Below are positions 15,941-24,984 of a stretch of 57,292 bases of DNA, one piece after another; position 1 is the first letter of the stretch; each line of letters starts with the position of its first letter. Under the pieces are notes generated by a model that saw only the letters and a program-made list of their open reading frames with translations, was not told the DNA's origin and did no database searches. The position numbers and the translations under genes are program-made. The stretch comes from Clostridium sp. CAG:343 (lineage in GTDB: Bacteria; Bacillota; Clostridia; TANB77; CAG-508): the NCBI GenBank assembly GCA_000431335.1, contig FR888053.1, positions 16,853-74,144 on the forward strand, in the 5' to 3' direction.

Positions 15941-17062
15941 ATGAAAAATAAATTTGCAACTATAATTATGTCTATTATTATCATATTAATTATAGGAATT
16001 ATTAGTATATTTGGAATAATTTTATGGGAAGAAATACAACAAACAGAAACATCAATAGAGCCAGAATCTTTTAAAACAGTTTTTTCTGAAAATTCAAATA
16101 CAGTTAATAAAAACATAGAAACTCCAGCAGTAAAGGAAAATGTATTTGATGATATAAAAGACAGTAATCAAAATACTTCAGTAGATTATAGTAATATAAA
16201 AGTTGATAAATATTTTTATAATCAATTAGAAGATGAATCAAAAACAATATATAAAGCATTTGAAGCAAACCAAGAAAACTTGAAAACAGGTAATTATAAA
16301 ATTGAATTAGGAAATAGTTTTTCAAATTTATTAAAAAAAGAAGATGGGCAAGAACAACTAGGAAAGTATTATCAATCTGCTTTTGAAGCTTATAATTATG
16401 ATAATCCAGATGTATTTTATTTAGACCCTAATAAAATGTATTTAAATATCGAGACTACGACTAGTAGAAATGGAAATACATATAATGTTTATATTAATAC
16501 AGGAGAGCAAAATAACTATTTTACTGATGATTTCTCATCAAAAGAACAAGTAGATATAGCTAGTCAAAAAATTGAAAAAGTAAAAAATAATATTATAGCT
16601 AATAAAACGGGAAATACTTATGATGACATAAAAATGGTACATGATTATTTAGTGAATAATGTAGAATATGATACAAGTATATCACAAAGTAATATTTATG
16701 ATATATATGGAGCATTAGTAAACAATGTTGCTGTTTGCGAAGGATATGCAAGAGCTTTTAAATACATTATGGATGAAATGAATATACCATGTGTATTAGT
16801 AATTGGACAGGGAAAAAATTCTCAAGGGCAAACTGAGAATCATGCATGGAATTATGTCGAACTAAATAATAAATGGTATGCAATTGATGTCACATGGGAT
16901 GATCCTGTGGTAACAGGTGGTGGAGGAGCAAGTAAAGAATCAAGATATAAATATTTTTTAAAGGGTTCTAATACTTTTTTACAAGACCATGTGCCAAGTG
17001 GACAGTTTACACCAAATGGAAAAGTATTTGAATATCCAGATATTAGTAAAGAGGATTTATAA
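15941..17062 (+). CDS. Membrane-anchored transglutaminase-like protein
   Basis: 373 aa. N-terminal transmembrane anchor (about residues 6-28), an Asn/Ser-rich linker, then a transglutaminase/protease-like core with the Cys-His-Asp triad in typical blocks: NVAVCEGYARAF (Cys near 266), ENHAWNYVEL (His near 306) and AIDVTWDDP (Asp near 321). Such proteins act outside the membrane as peptidases or amide-bond enzymes on cell-wall or surface proteins in Firmicutes; the substrate is unknown. The downstream ATPase starts 25 bp later and may be co-transcribed. Confidence 0.85.
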   Translation: MKNKFATIIMSIIIILIIGIISIFGIILWEEIQQTETSIEPESFKTVFSENSNTVNKNIETPAVKENVFDDIKDSNQNTSVDYSNIKVDKYFYNQLEDESKTIYKAFEANQENLKTGNYKIELGNSFSNLLKKEDGQEQLGKYYQSAFEAYNYDNPDVFYLDPNKMYLNIETTTSRNGNTYNVYINTGEQNNYFTDDFSSKEQVDIASQKIEKVKNNIIANKTGNTYDDIKMVHDYLVNNVEYDTSISQSNIYDIYGALVNNVAVCEGYARAFKYIMDEMNIPCVLVIGQGKNSQGQTENHAWNYVELNNKWYAIDVTWDDPVVTGGGGASKESRYKYFLKGSNTFLQDHVPSGQFTPNGKVFEYPDISKEDL

Positions 17063-17087
17063 AAAATATATTAAGAAGGAAATAAAA

Positions 17088-19445
17088 ATGGAAGCAAAAG
17101 ATACTAAAATAATAATAGGACTAACAATAGAAGAAGTAGAAGAAAGAAAAAGGAAAAATCTAGTTAATTATGATACTTCTGTACCAACTAAAAGCATAAA
17201 AAGAATACTTTTGGAAAACTTTTTTACACTTTTTAATTTTTTAAACTTATTTTTAGCGGTTGCTATATTTTTGGTAGGTTCATATAAAAATATGCTATTT
17301 TTAGGAATAGTAATTATAAATACAGCAATTAGTACTTTTCAAGAAATTCATTCTAAAAGAATAGTAGATAAACTTTCAGTAATGGCAAGTAGCAAAGCAA
17401 GAGTGATACGTAATGGAAAGAAACAAGAAATATCAATTAATGATTTAGTTTTGGATGATGTAGTCGAATTTAATACAGGAAATCAAGTCGCAACTGATAG
17501 TAAAATATTACAAGGAGAAGTTCAAGTAAATGAATCTTTTCTTACAGGAGAGCCAGATACTATTTTAAAAAAAGAAGGAGAAGAACTATTATCTGGAAGC
17601 TATATTGTAAGTGGAAAATGTATAGCAAAAGTAGAGCATATAGGAGAAGAAAATTATACAGCTAAGATTTCAAGTGGAGCAAAGTATGTAAAGAAAATTA
17701 ATTCTGAAATAATGACATCACTAAATAAAATTATTAGAATTTTAACTTTTGCTATTATACCAATTGGAATTGCATTATTTTATACACAACTACATTTACA
17801 AGGAGCAAGTATGCAAGACGCAGTTATAAAAAGTGTAGCTGCGATAATAGGAATGATACCAGAAGGATTAGTTTTATTAACGAGTACAGTTCTAGCTGTC
17901 AGTGTTATCAGATTATCAAAGTCAAAGGTATTAGTTCAAGAATTATATTGTATTGAAACATTGGCTAGAGTAGATACTTTGTGTTTAGATAAAACTGGAA
18001 CATTGACAGAAGGAATAATGGAAGTAAAAGATTTTGTACCAGTAAATACATCACAAGAAAAAATGTCAAATATTTTATCTAATATAGGTAAATTTTCTGA
18101 AGATGAAAATTCTACAATTGAAGCTATTAGAGATTATTTTAGAGAGACAAAAAATGAGTTTAAGCCAACACAGAAGGTAGCTTTTTCATCTAAAACTAAG
18201 TGGTCTGGAATTTACTTTGAGGACGAGGGAAGTTATATAATAGGAGCACCAGAGTTTGTATTAAGAGATAAATTTGATAAATATAAAAATATGATAGAAA
18301 AATACGCGAAAGATTATAGAGTAATTGTGTTAGCAAATTCAAAAGAAAATTTTATAAAAAATGAATTACCAGATAATGTTGAGCTTATTGGATTTGTTTT
18401 AATTTTAGATAAAATAAGGAAAGAAGCAAAAAATACATTAGAGTATTTTGAAAGACAAGGTGTAGATGTAAAAATTATTTCAGGAGATAATCCAATTACA
18501 GTATCAAAAATAGCAAAGCAAGTTGGAATAAAGGAATATAATAACTATATAGATATGTCTACATTAAAAAGTGATAAAGAGGTCAAAGAGGCAGCTTTAA
18601 AATATACTATTTTTGGTAGAGTTTCTCCAACACAGAAAAAGGCTTTAGTATTAGCTCTTCAAGAAAAAGAGAAAACAGTTGCAATGACAGGAGACGGAGT
18701 AAATGATGTTTTAGCATTAAAAGCATCTGATTGTAGCATTGCTATGGCAAATGGAAGTGACGCAACTAAAAGTGTTGCACAATTAATTTTATTAGATTCT
18801 AATTTTGCTTCTATGCCAAAGGTAGTAGCAGAAGGAAGAAGAACAATTAATAATATCCAGCGTTCAGCATCATTATTTTTAGTTAAGACAATATATTCAA
18901 CAATTCTTGCGTTAATGTTTTTATTTATGGGGTCAGCATATCCATTTGTACCAATTCAATTAAGTTTGATTAGTACAGTAACAATAGGAATTCCATCATT
19001 TATATTAGCATTAGAGCCAAATAAAGAAAGGATAAAAGGAGAATTCTTGAAAAATGTTGTAGCAAGAGCATTACCTACTGGTCTAACAGTTGCACTTAAT
19101 ATATTTGTAATATCAATATTGTATAAAAATGGAATAATTCCAACAGAACAATATTCAAGTTTGTGTGTAATTGCTACAGGAATTTGTGGGATAATATTAT
19201 TATTTACACTTGCTAAATCTAGAAAAAGTGAAGAAACTATGTTTCCGGTTTCTATTTTTAGATTGTCACTTGCTATAATATTAACTGGAATGTTTGTTTT
19301 TGGTTTAACGGTTTTAAATTGGTGGTTTAATATTGCACCTATTGAACCAATGATAGAGAGAATTGCAAGAATTATAGTTGTATCAATTATAAATTTTATA
19401 GTACTTACGATTTTGTTTAGGAAGTATTTGAAGATAGAAAAATAA
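17088..19445 (+). CDS. P-type cation-transporting ATPase (CtpE-like)
   Basis: 785 aa from the ATG at 17088, which follows AAGAAGGAAA; longer upstream frames overlap the previous gene. Seen: A-domain TGE motif (SFLTGEPD), the IPEGL motif in the fourth helix (GMIPEGLVLLTS), phosphorylation site LDKTGTLTEG, MTGDGVNDVLALK hinge, and C-terminal helices. The arrangement and IPEGL context are like mycobacterial CtpE and streptococcal/lactococcal relatives, which export Ca2+; that substrate is inferred. The usual TGES has Pro in place of Ser. Convergent with spoIVA across a strong terminator. Confidence 0.88.
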   Translation: MEAKDTKIIIGLTIEEVEERKRKNLVNYDTSVPTKSIKRILLENFFTLFNFLNLFLAVAIFLVGSYKNMLFLGIVIINTAISTFQEIHSKRIVDKLSVMASSKARVIRNGKKQEISINDLVLDDVVEFNTGNQVATDSKILQGEVQVNESFLTGEPDTILKKEGEELLSGSYIVSGKCIAKVEHIGEENYTAKISSGAKYVKKINSEIMTSLNKIIRILTFAIIPIGIALFYTQLHLQGASMQDAVIKSVAAIIGMIPEGLVLLTSTVLAVSVIRLSKSKVLVQELYCIETLARVDTLCLDKTGTLTEGIMEVKDFVPVNTSQEKMSNILSNIGKFSEDENSTIEAIRDYFRETKNEFKPTQKVAFSSKTKWSGIYFEDEGSYIIGAPEFVLRDKFDKYKNMIEKYAKDYRVIVLANSKENFIKNELPDNVELIGFVLILDKIRKEAKNTLEYFERQGVDVKIISGDNPITVSKIAKQVGIKEYNNYIDMSTLKSDKEVKEAALKYTIFGRVSPTQKKALVLALQEKEKTVAMTGDGVNDVLALKASDCSIAMANGSDATKSVAQLILLDSNFASMPKVVAEGRRTINNIQRSASLFLVKTIYSTILALMFLFMGSAYPFVPIQLSLISTVTIGIPSFILALEPNKERIKGEFLKNVVARALPTGLTVALNIFVISILYKNGIIPTEQYSSLCVIATGICGIILLFTLAKSRKSEETMFPVSIFRLSLAIILTGMFVFGLTVLNWWFNIAPIEPMIERIARIIVVSIINFIVLTILFRKYLKIEK

Positions 19446-19450
19446 AAAAG

Positions 19451-19489
19451 ACTCTTAAAATATTAATTTATACTTAATATTTTAAGAGT
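19451..19489. terminator. Bidirectional terminator between the ATPase gene and spoIVA
   Basis: Perfect 16-bp arms (19451-19466 and 19474-19489) around a seven-base loop, with T-rich flanks on both strands between convergent genes. Confidence 0.85.
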
Positions 19490-19499
19490 TTCTTTTATA

Positions 19500-20978
19500 T
19501 TATAATATAATACAAATTAATCCGCCACTACCTTCATTTACAATTCTTTCTAATGTTTCTTGTAATTTTATTTGAGCATCCTCTGGCATTTTTGAAAGTT
19601 TTGTTTGTAATCCTTCATTTACAAGTTCATGCAAACTTTTACCAAATATATTAGATTCCCAAATTTTCTTTGGATCACTTTCAAAACCAGAAAGTAAATA
19701 ATTCACAAGCTCTTCTGATTGTTTTTCAGAGCCAACAATAGGAGAAACTTCTGTTTCTACATTTGTTTTTATTAAATGTATAGAAGGAGCTGTGGCCTTT
19801 AGTTTAACACCAAATCTTGAACCTTGTTTTACCATTTCAGGTTCTTCTAAAATAAGTTCATCCATAGAAGGAGTTACAATTCCATACCCTTTGCGATTTA
19901 CCTCATCTAATGCATATGCTATTTTATCATATTTTTTCTTGGTAGTTGAAAGCTCTGCAATGATACTAAATAAATCTCCTTCATTTTTTACATTAACACC
20001 AGTAATTTCAGTAAGAACATTATAGAACAATTCTTCTTTTAATGTGATTTCAATATTAACATTACCAGAACCTAGTTGAATATCAGCAATAGAAGTATTA
20101 GATATAATTTCAGTCTTTTTAATTGAACTTGCACATGTTGAGACATCTTTTAATACAGTAACTTTTTCAAATGCTTCCTTAATTTCTTTATATAATTCAG
20201 CTTTTAAAGGATGAGTAAACTCTAATCCATCGATCCATCTAGGAAATTTTATTTTTATTTGTTCTACTGGAAATTCATATAGAACTTTAGAAAACATATT
20301 GTTAATATCATCAATTGTTAAATCTTCACAGTTTGTTGGAATAACAGGTGTTTCATATTTTTCACTAAGAGTATTAGCTAATTCTTGAGTATAGCTAGAA
20401 GAAGGAGTTTCAGAATTTAAAAGTATAATAAAAGGTTTTCTTAAGGCTTTTAATTCAGAAACAACTCTTTCTTCTGCTTTGATATAATCCTCTCTAGGAA
20501 TGTCTGTAATTGAACCATCTGTTGTTACTAGTATTCCAATAGTAGAATGTTCTTCAATAACTTTTTTTGTTCCAATTTCAGCAGCTGTTTCAAATGGGAT
20601 TTCTTCTTCTGACCAGGGTGTTTTTACCATTCTTGGCATATCATCTTCTAAGTATCCAATAGCATTGTCTACTAAATATCCAACACAATCAACAAGTCTA
20701 GTTTTAAATTTTAAGTTATTGTCTAATGTGATTTCAATTGCTTCGTTAGGAACAAATTTTGGTTCTGTTGTCATAATTGTTTTTCCACCAGCACTTTGTG
20801 GCAATTCATCTTTTGCTCTTTCTTTTTTATATTCGTTGTCAATATTAGGAATTACAAGTAAGTCCATAAATTTTTTTATAAATGTAGATTTTCCTGTTCG
20901 CACAGGTCCAACAACTCCTACATAAATGTCACCATCCGTTCTTTTTGCGATGTCTTGATACAATCTAGTATTTTCCAT
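19500..20978 (-). CDS. spoIVA: Stage IV sporulation protein A
   Basis: 492 aa cytoskeletal-like ATPase that forms the basement layer of the spore coat on the forespore surface. Seen: N-terminal Walker A (GPVRTGKST, about residues 24-32), TTEPKFVPNE, the LVDCVGY (switch-like) block, and the conserved hydrophobic C-terminal tail ending GGLICIIL needed for forespore targeting. Full normal length. Start codon follows AAGGAGG. Presumably under sigma-E control in the mother cell; I could not assign the promoter confidently. Confidence 0.97.
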   Translation of the reverse strand: MENTRLYQDIAKRTDGDIYVGVVGPVRTGKSTFIKKFMDLLVIPNIDNEYKKERAKDELPQSAGGKTIMTTEPKFVPNEAIEITLDNNLKFKTRLVDCVGYLVDNAIGYLEDDMPRMVKTPWSEEEIPFETAAEIGTKKVIEEHSTIGILVTTDGSITDIPREDYIKAEERVVSELKALRKPFIILLNSETPSSSYTQELANTLSEKYETPVIPTNCEDLTIDDINNMFSKVLYEFPVEQIKIKFPRWIDGLEFTHPLKAELYKEIKEAFEKVTVLKDVSTCASSIKKTEIISNTSIADIQLGSGNVNIEITLKEELFYNVLTEITGVNVKNEGDLFSIIAELSTTKKKYDKIAYALDEVNRKGYGIVTPSMDELILEEPEMVKQGSRFGVKLKATAPSIHLIKTNVETEVSPIVGSEKQSEELVNYLLSGFESDPKKIWESNIFGKSLHELVNEGLQTKLSKMPEDAQIKLQETLERIVNEGSGGLICIIL

Positions 20979-21146
20979 CTATATACCTCCTTCAATTCTA
21001 AGAAAATGTTTGTACGAAATTACTTTAGTTAATATATATGGTGGAAAGTTTTATAATATGACAAGTTTTATTTAAATTTAAATTTTACATTTAAAATATG
21101 CAATCAAAAGAGCAAGCTTTAAACATTCCTAAATTAATTAAAAAAC

Positions 21147-21175
21147 TTGATAAAAAGAAAGAGATATGATAAAAT
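21147..21175 (+). promoter_or_regulatory. Promoter of the sugar nucleotidyltransferase pair
   Basis: TTGATA (21147-21152), 17-bp spacer, TAAAAT (21170-21175), 63 bp before the start at 21238. Confidence 0.6.
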
Positions 21176-21237
21176 AGCAACATTATAGAACAAAGCATAT
21201 AATGTACTAGGTTAATACATTGAAAGGGATGAATAAT

Positions 21238-22491
21238 ATGGATAAAAAAATACAAGATGTGGTTGATGTATTAAAAGAATATAATCAAGAACATATTATA
21301 AATTTATTAAATAAATTAGAGGAGCCAAAAAAACAAGAATTATTAGAACAAATAAACAAAATAGACTTTCATCAAATTATGGAATTATATGATAATACAA
21401 AAAAAGAAATTGAAATAAAAGAAAACATAATAGAATCAATTCCTTACTATGATAAAGAAAAATTAACAAAAGAACAAAAAAATGAATTTGACACTATAGG
21501 AGAAGAAATTATAAAAAGTGGTAAATATGCTGTTGTTACTATGGCAGGAGGACAAGGAACTAGATTAGGACACACAGGACCAAAAGGAACTTTTAAATTA
21601 GATGTATATGGAAAAGGAAAATATTTATTTGAAATATTAATAGAAAATTTAAAAGAAGCAAATAAAAAATATGATACAGTAATACCATGGTATATTATGA
21701 CAAGTAAAGAAAATAATAAAGAAACAACAGATTTTCTAGAAAAAAATAATTACTTTGGATACGATAGAGACCATGTAACAATATTTATGCAAAGTGAATT
21801 ACCATTAGTTGATACAGAGGGAAAACTTCTTATAAGCAAAGAATTAAAAATTAAAGAAGCTTCTGATGGAAACGGAGGAACATATTCTTCTTTAAGAGCT
21901 AGTGGTTGTTTAGCAGATATGAAAGAAAAAGGAATTAAATGGGTATTTATTGGAGGAGTAGATAATGTTTTATTAAAAATGGCAGATGTAACATTATTAG
22001 GAATGACAGCAAAACAGGGAGTTCAAATTGCTTCTAAATCAGTAGTAAAAGCAAATCCTCATGAAAAAGTAGGAGTTTTCTGTAAAATAAATGGTCATCC
22101 AAAAATTATTGAATATGCAGAATTACCAGAAAAAATGGCAGAAGAACTAGATAACAATGGAGAGTTAAAATATGGAGAATCAAATATTATGTGCCACTTA
22201 TATACTATAGAAGCAATAGAGAAAATAAGTAAAGAAACATTAATGTATCATAGTGCATTTAAAAAGAATTCATACATAGATGAAACAGGAAAAGAAATAA
22301 TACCAGAAGAACCAAATTCTTATAAATTTGAATCATTTATTTTTGATGCTTTTGAATTTTTTGATGAAATGGCATTATTAAGAGTAAAAAGGGAAGATGA
22401 ATTTGCACCTGTAAAAAATAGAGAAGGATCAGATAGCCCAAAAACAGCAAAGGAATTATACGAAAAATATTGGAATAGACAAAGACAATAA
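21238..22491 (+). CDS. UDP-N-acetylhexosamine pyrophosphorylase (UAP1/UDPGP family)
   Basis: 417 aa from the ATG at 21238 (AAAGGG ten bases upstream). Makes UDP-sugar from UTP and a sugar 1-phosphate. Seen: nucleotide-binding loop AGGQGTRLGHTGPKG (about residues 102-116), then PWYIMTS, GNGGTYSSLRASG, VFIGGVDNVLLKMAD and the C-terminal FESFIFDAF, all diagnostic for the eukaryote-like UDPGP/UAP1 family rather than for GlmU. N-terminal helical extension of about 90 aa as in UAP1. Forms a pair with the acyltransferase 51 bp downstream; together they cover the two activities of GlmU. Confidence 0.9.
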   Translation: MDKKIQDVVDVLKEYNQEHIINLLNKLEEPKKQELLEQINKIDFHQIMELYDNTKKEIEIKENIIESIPYYDKEKLTKEQKNEFDTIGEEIIKSGKYAVVTMAGGQGTRLGHTGPKGTFKLDVYGKGKYLFEILIENLKEANKKYDTVIPWYIMTSKENNKETTDFLEKNNYFGYDRDHVTIFMQSELPLVDTEGKLLISKELKIKEASDGNGGTYSSLRASGCLADMKEKGIKWVFIGGVDNVLLKMADVTLLGMTAKQGVQIASKSVVKANPHEKVGVFCKINGHPKIIEYAELPEKMAEELDNNGELKYGESNIMCHLYTIEAIEKISKETLMYHSAFKKNSYIDETGKEIIPEEPNSYKFESFIFDAFEFFDEMALLRVKREDEFAPVKNREGSDSPKTAKELYEKYWNRQRQ

Positions 22492-22542
22492 ATAATATAA
22501 AAGCTTAGAAAATTATTATTATCATTAGTAGGAGGAATAATA

Positions 22543-23208
22543 ATGGAAGAATGTAAAATTTGTAATTTATATAATTTAGAAGAAACTATTGCTAAAGATT
22601 TATTAGAAAGTGCTATATATCCATGGGAAGTTTTACCTAAGATTTCTAATTTTATATTAGAATTAGGTAAAAAGTTAGATGAAGATAAATACGAAAAAAG
22701 AGGAGAAGACATATGGATTGCTAAAAGCGCAAAAGTTGCACCAACAGCATATATTCATGGACCAGCAATTATATGCGAAAATGCAGAAGTAAGACATTGT
22801 GCTTTTATTAGAGGAAATGCAATTGTAGGAGAAGGGGCTGTTGTAGGGAATTCTACAGAACTAAAAAATGTTATATTATTTAACAAAGTTCAAGTTCCTC
22901 ATTATAATTATGTTGGAGACTCTATACTTGGATATAAATCTCATATGGGAGCAGGATCAATTACATCAAATGTTAAATCAGATAAAAAATTAATTGTAAT
23001 AAAAAATGGAAAAGAACAAATAGAAACAGGAATAAAGAAAATTGGTGCTATGCTTGGTGATGAAGTTGAAATAGGATGTGGAAGTATATTAAATCCAGGT
23101 TCAATAATAGGAAAAAATACAAATATATATCCATTATCTTCAGTAAGAGGAGTAGTACCGAAAAATAGTATTTATAAAAAGCAAAATGAAATAGTAGAAA
23201 AAATTTAA
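22543..23208 (+). CDS. Left-handed beta-helix acyltransferase (GlmU C-domain-like)
   Basis: 221 aa. After about 60 helical residues (including a Cys pair, CKIC) comes a hexapeptide-repeat beta-helix: VAPTAYIHGPAIICENAEVRHCAFIRGNAIVGEGAVVG..., then GYKSHMGAGSITSNVKSDK, the loop typical of GlmU and related N-acetyltransferases, and a second run of hexads to the C-terminus. Likely acetyl-CoA-dependent N-acetylation of glucosamine 1-phosphate or another nucleotide-sugar precursor. Good AGGAGG site. Adjacent to a UAP1-like pyrophosphorylase, hence the split-GlmU idea. Confidence 0.85.
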   Translation: MEECKICNLYNLEETIAKDLLESAIYPWEVLPKISNFILELGKKLDEDKYEKRGEDIWIAKSAKVAPTAYIHGPAIICENAEVRHCAFIRGNAIVGEGAVVGNSTELKNVILFNKVQVPHYNYVGDSILGYKSHMGAGSITSNVKSDKKLIVIKNGKEQIETGIKKIGAMLGDEVEIGCGSILNPGSIIGKNTNIYPLSSVRGVVPKNSIYKKQNEIVEKI

Positions 23209-23211
23209 TAA

Positions 23212-23238
23212 AAAATCAACCTAAATTAGGTTGATTTT
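23212..23238. terminator. Bidirectional terminator
   Basis: AAAATCAACCT (23212-23222) pairs with AGGTTGATTTT (23228-23238), followed by T's; lies between convergent genes. Confidence 0.85.
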
Positions 23239-23243
23239 TTTTA

Positions 23244-23618
23244 CTACATTTGTTGTTTACCAGGTATAAAGTAATCAACAACACCATAGATTAAAGCTCC
23301 TATAATAGCGGCTATCCATGAAATAGAATAACCTGCAACAAAGAATTGAGTAACATATAAAATAATAGCAGCTAATGCGAATCCAACAAAACCTTTACCA
23401 AATGGACTAGCATGTAAACCAGTAAATTTGATAACTAAATAATCAATTATAGTTAAAACGATAGCAGCTATTGCTAAAGTCCAGATACTATTAATAGTAA
23501 ATCCAGGTGTAAAAAATGCAGTAATAGCTAATACTACTGCTGAAGCTATAAGTCTTCCCACTATTTGCCATACAGTAGAAGCACCACTACTTGATTGATT
23601 TCCTTGAACATCTGACAT
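23244..23618 (-). CDS. Phage holin family 4-like membrane protein
   Basis: 124 aa with a short polar N-terminus (MSDVQGNQSSSG) and four hydrophobic segments. The pattern with IDYLVIKFTGLHASPFGKG and a C-terminal GVVDYFIPG matches the small four-helix 'phage holin family' proteins (PF04020-like) widespread on Firmicutes chromosomes, where they are not linked to phage. No lysis gene is next to it. Ribosome binding site AAGGAGG. Role unknown, possibly in membrane or spore physiology. Confidence 0.7.
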   Translation of the reverse strand: MSDVQGNQSSSGASTVWQIVGRLIASAVVLAITAFFTPGFTINSIWTLAIAAIVLTIIDYLVIKFTGLHASPFGKGFVGFALAAIILYVTQFFVAGYSISWIAAIIGALIYGVVDYFIPGKQQM

Positions 23619-23846
23619 AAGTCTAACCTCCTTAGCTATTTAAATTGTAAATAATATACAATTAAATATGCAGATTTAAATTTTCCGTTATTTAAGTTGT
23701 TAGAAAATCTTATTTTGTCTTTAAAATTTCTTGTGGTCAATAATATTATTCACAAAAAAATAATAATTATACTAAAAAAAACTGTATAGAATAGTTAAAA
23801 TATGTAAAAAATAAAAATAAAAAATTATAAATATGGAGGAAGAGCT

Positions 23847-24524
23847 GTGTTAATTACATTTTTTAGAGCAATTGTTTTATATTTAATTGTTTTGGTGGTT
23901 ATGAGATTAATGGGAAAAAGAGAAATTGGACAATTACAACCTTTTGAATTGGCTATTTCTATTATGATTGCAGATTTGGCTTCTATTCCGATGACAGAAA
24001 TAGGAATACCAATATTTAATGGAATTGTGCCAATATTAGGACTTTTAGTAATGCATTTAATTTTATCGCTTATTAATTTGAAAAGTTTAAAGGCAAGAGA
24101 AATTATATGCGGTAAACCAAGTATTTTAATTTATAGAGGAAAAATAAATGAAAAGGAATTAAAAAAAGAAAGATTTACAATTAATGAGTTAGAAGAAAGA
24201 TTAAGAGGAAATAATGTAGTGAATTTAGGTGATGTAGAATATGCAATTTTAGAAACGAGTGGACAAGTAACTGTAATACAAAAACCAGAAAAAAGAAATA
24301 CTATACCAGAAGATTTTAATATTGTACCAGAATATGAAGGAATTCCATATGACTTAGTAGTTGATGGGAAAGTTATGAATAAAAATTTAAAGGCGATTGG
24401 AAAAAACTATAATTGGTTAAAGAAACAAGTGGAAAAATTTGATATTAAACCAGAAGAGGCTCTTGTTGTGACAATTGATGGAAAAGGACAAATATTCTGT
24501 CAAAAAAAGGAAGAGGTGGACTAA
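23847..24524 (+). CDS. DUF421 (YetF-type) membrane protein
   Basis: 225 aa, GTG start after GGAGGAAGAGCT. Three N-terminal transmembrane helices with the family block MRLMGKREIGQLQPFELAISIMIADLAS, then a cytoplasmic domain with GKPSILIYRGKINEKEL and ALVVTIDGKGQIF. YetF-like proteins are common in spore formers; some are components of spore nutrient response or membrane homeostasis, but the activity is not established. It is followed after three bases by a DUF4363-type gene, a pair often seen together in Clostridia. Confidence 0.9.
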   Translation: MLITFFRAIVLYLIVLVVMRLMGKREIGQLQPFELAISIMIADLASIPMTEIGIPIFNGIVPILGLLVMHLILSLINLKSLKAREIICGKPSILIYRGKINEKELKKERFTINELEERLRGNNVVNLGDVEYAILETSGQVTVIQKPEKRNTIPEDFNIVPEYEGIPYDLVVDGKVMNKNLKAIGKNYNWLKKQVEKFDIKPEEALVVTIDGKGQIFCQKKEEVD

Positions 24525-24527
24525 ACT

Positions 24528-24932
24528 GTGAAAAAGGAGATAATAGTGTGCATTATAATTGTAATAGCTATTATAGTTGGAAATATTGTAACACAAAATT
24601 ATACAGTGAAATCAATTGGAATATTATCAGAAGAATTAGAAGAATTAAAAAAATATGTCATAGAAGCGGAAGAAAATGGGGAAGAAGAAGTAAATGAAAA
24701 TATAAAAAATAAAAAAGAAGAAATGAAAAAAGAATGGGAAAATAGATATGATAAATTAGCATATTTTATTGAACACGATGAGTTAGAAAAAGTAAAAACA
24801 GATTTAACAGCATTAAATAGTTTTATAGAAACTAAAGAATATGCAGAAGCAATTAGTGAGTTAGATAAATGTGTTTTTGTATTAAAACATATTGAAGATA
24901 AATATGCATTTAATTTACAAAATGTATTTTAA
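24528..24932 (+). CDS. DUF4363-type small anchored protein
   Basis: 134 aa, GTG start three bases past the DUF421 stop (ribosome binding site GGAAGAGGTG inside that gene). One N-terminal transmembrane helix, then a helical, Glu/Lys-rich extracytoplasmic domain containing KKEWENRYDKLAYFIEHDEL and a repeating helix pattern (AISELDKCVFVLKHIED). Partner of the DUF421 protein by translational coupling. Function unknown. Confidence 0.8.
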   Translation: MKKEIIVCIIIVIAIIVGNIVTQNYTVKSIGILSEELEELKKYVIEAEENGEEEVNENIKNKKEEMKKEWENRYDKLAYFIEHDELEKVKTDLTALNSFIETKEYAEAISELDKCVFVLKHIEDKYAFNLQNVF

Positions 24933-24935
24933 ATA

Positions 24936-24974
24936 AAAACCTATATTATATTAAAAAATATAATATGGGTTTTT
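24936..24974. terminator. Bidirectional terminator
   Basis: AAAACCTATATTATATT (24936-24952) pairs with AATATAATATGGGTTTT (24958-24974), with T-runs on both sides, between convergent genes. Confidence 0.85.
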
Positions 24975-24984
24975 ATAATAAATT

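Noticed and set aside
16104..16325. Hydrophobic minus-strand frame under the transglutaminase gene
   Set aside because: Complement of an AT-rich coding strand gives artificial Leu/Phe-rich frames; many such frames in the window were dismissed for the same reason.
20979..21146. Sigma-E promoter for spoIVA
   Set aside because: Several loose matches in this AT-rich gap; none stands out enough to report.
23244..23618. Holin-like gene as evidence of a prophage
   Set aside because: No endolysin, structural or integrase gene nearby; this family is common on Firmicutes chromosomes.
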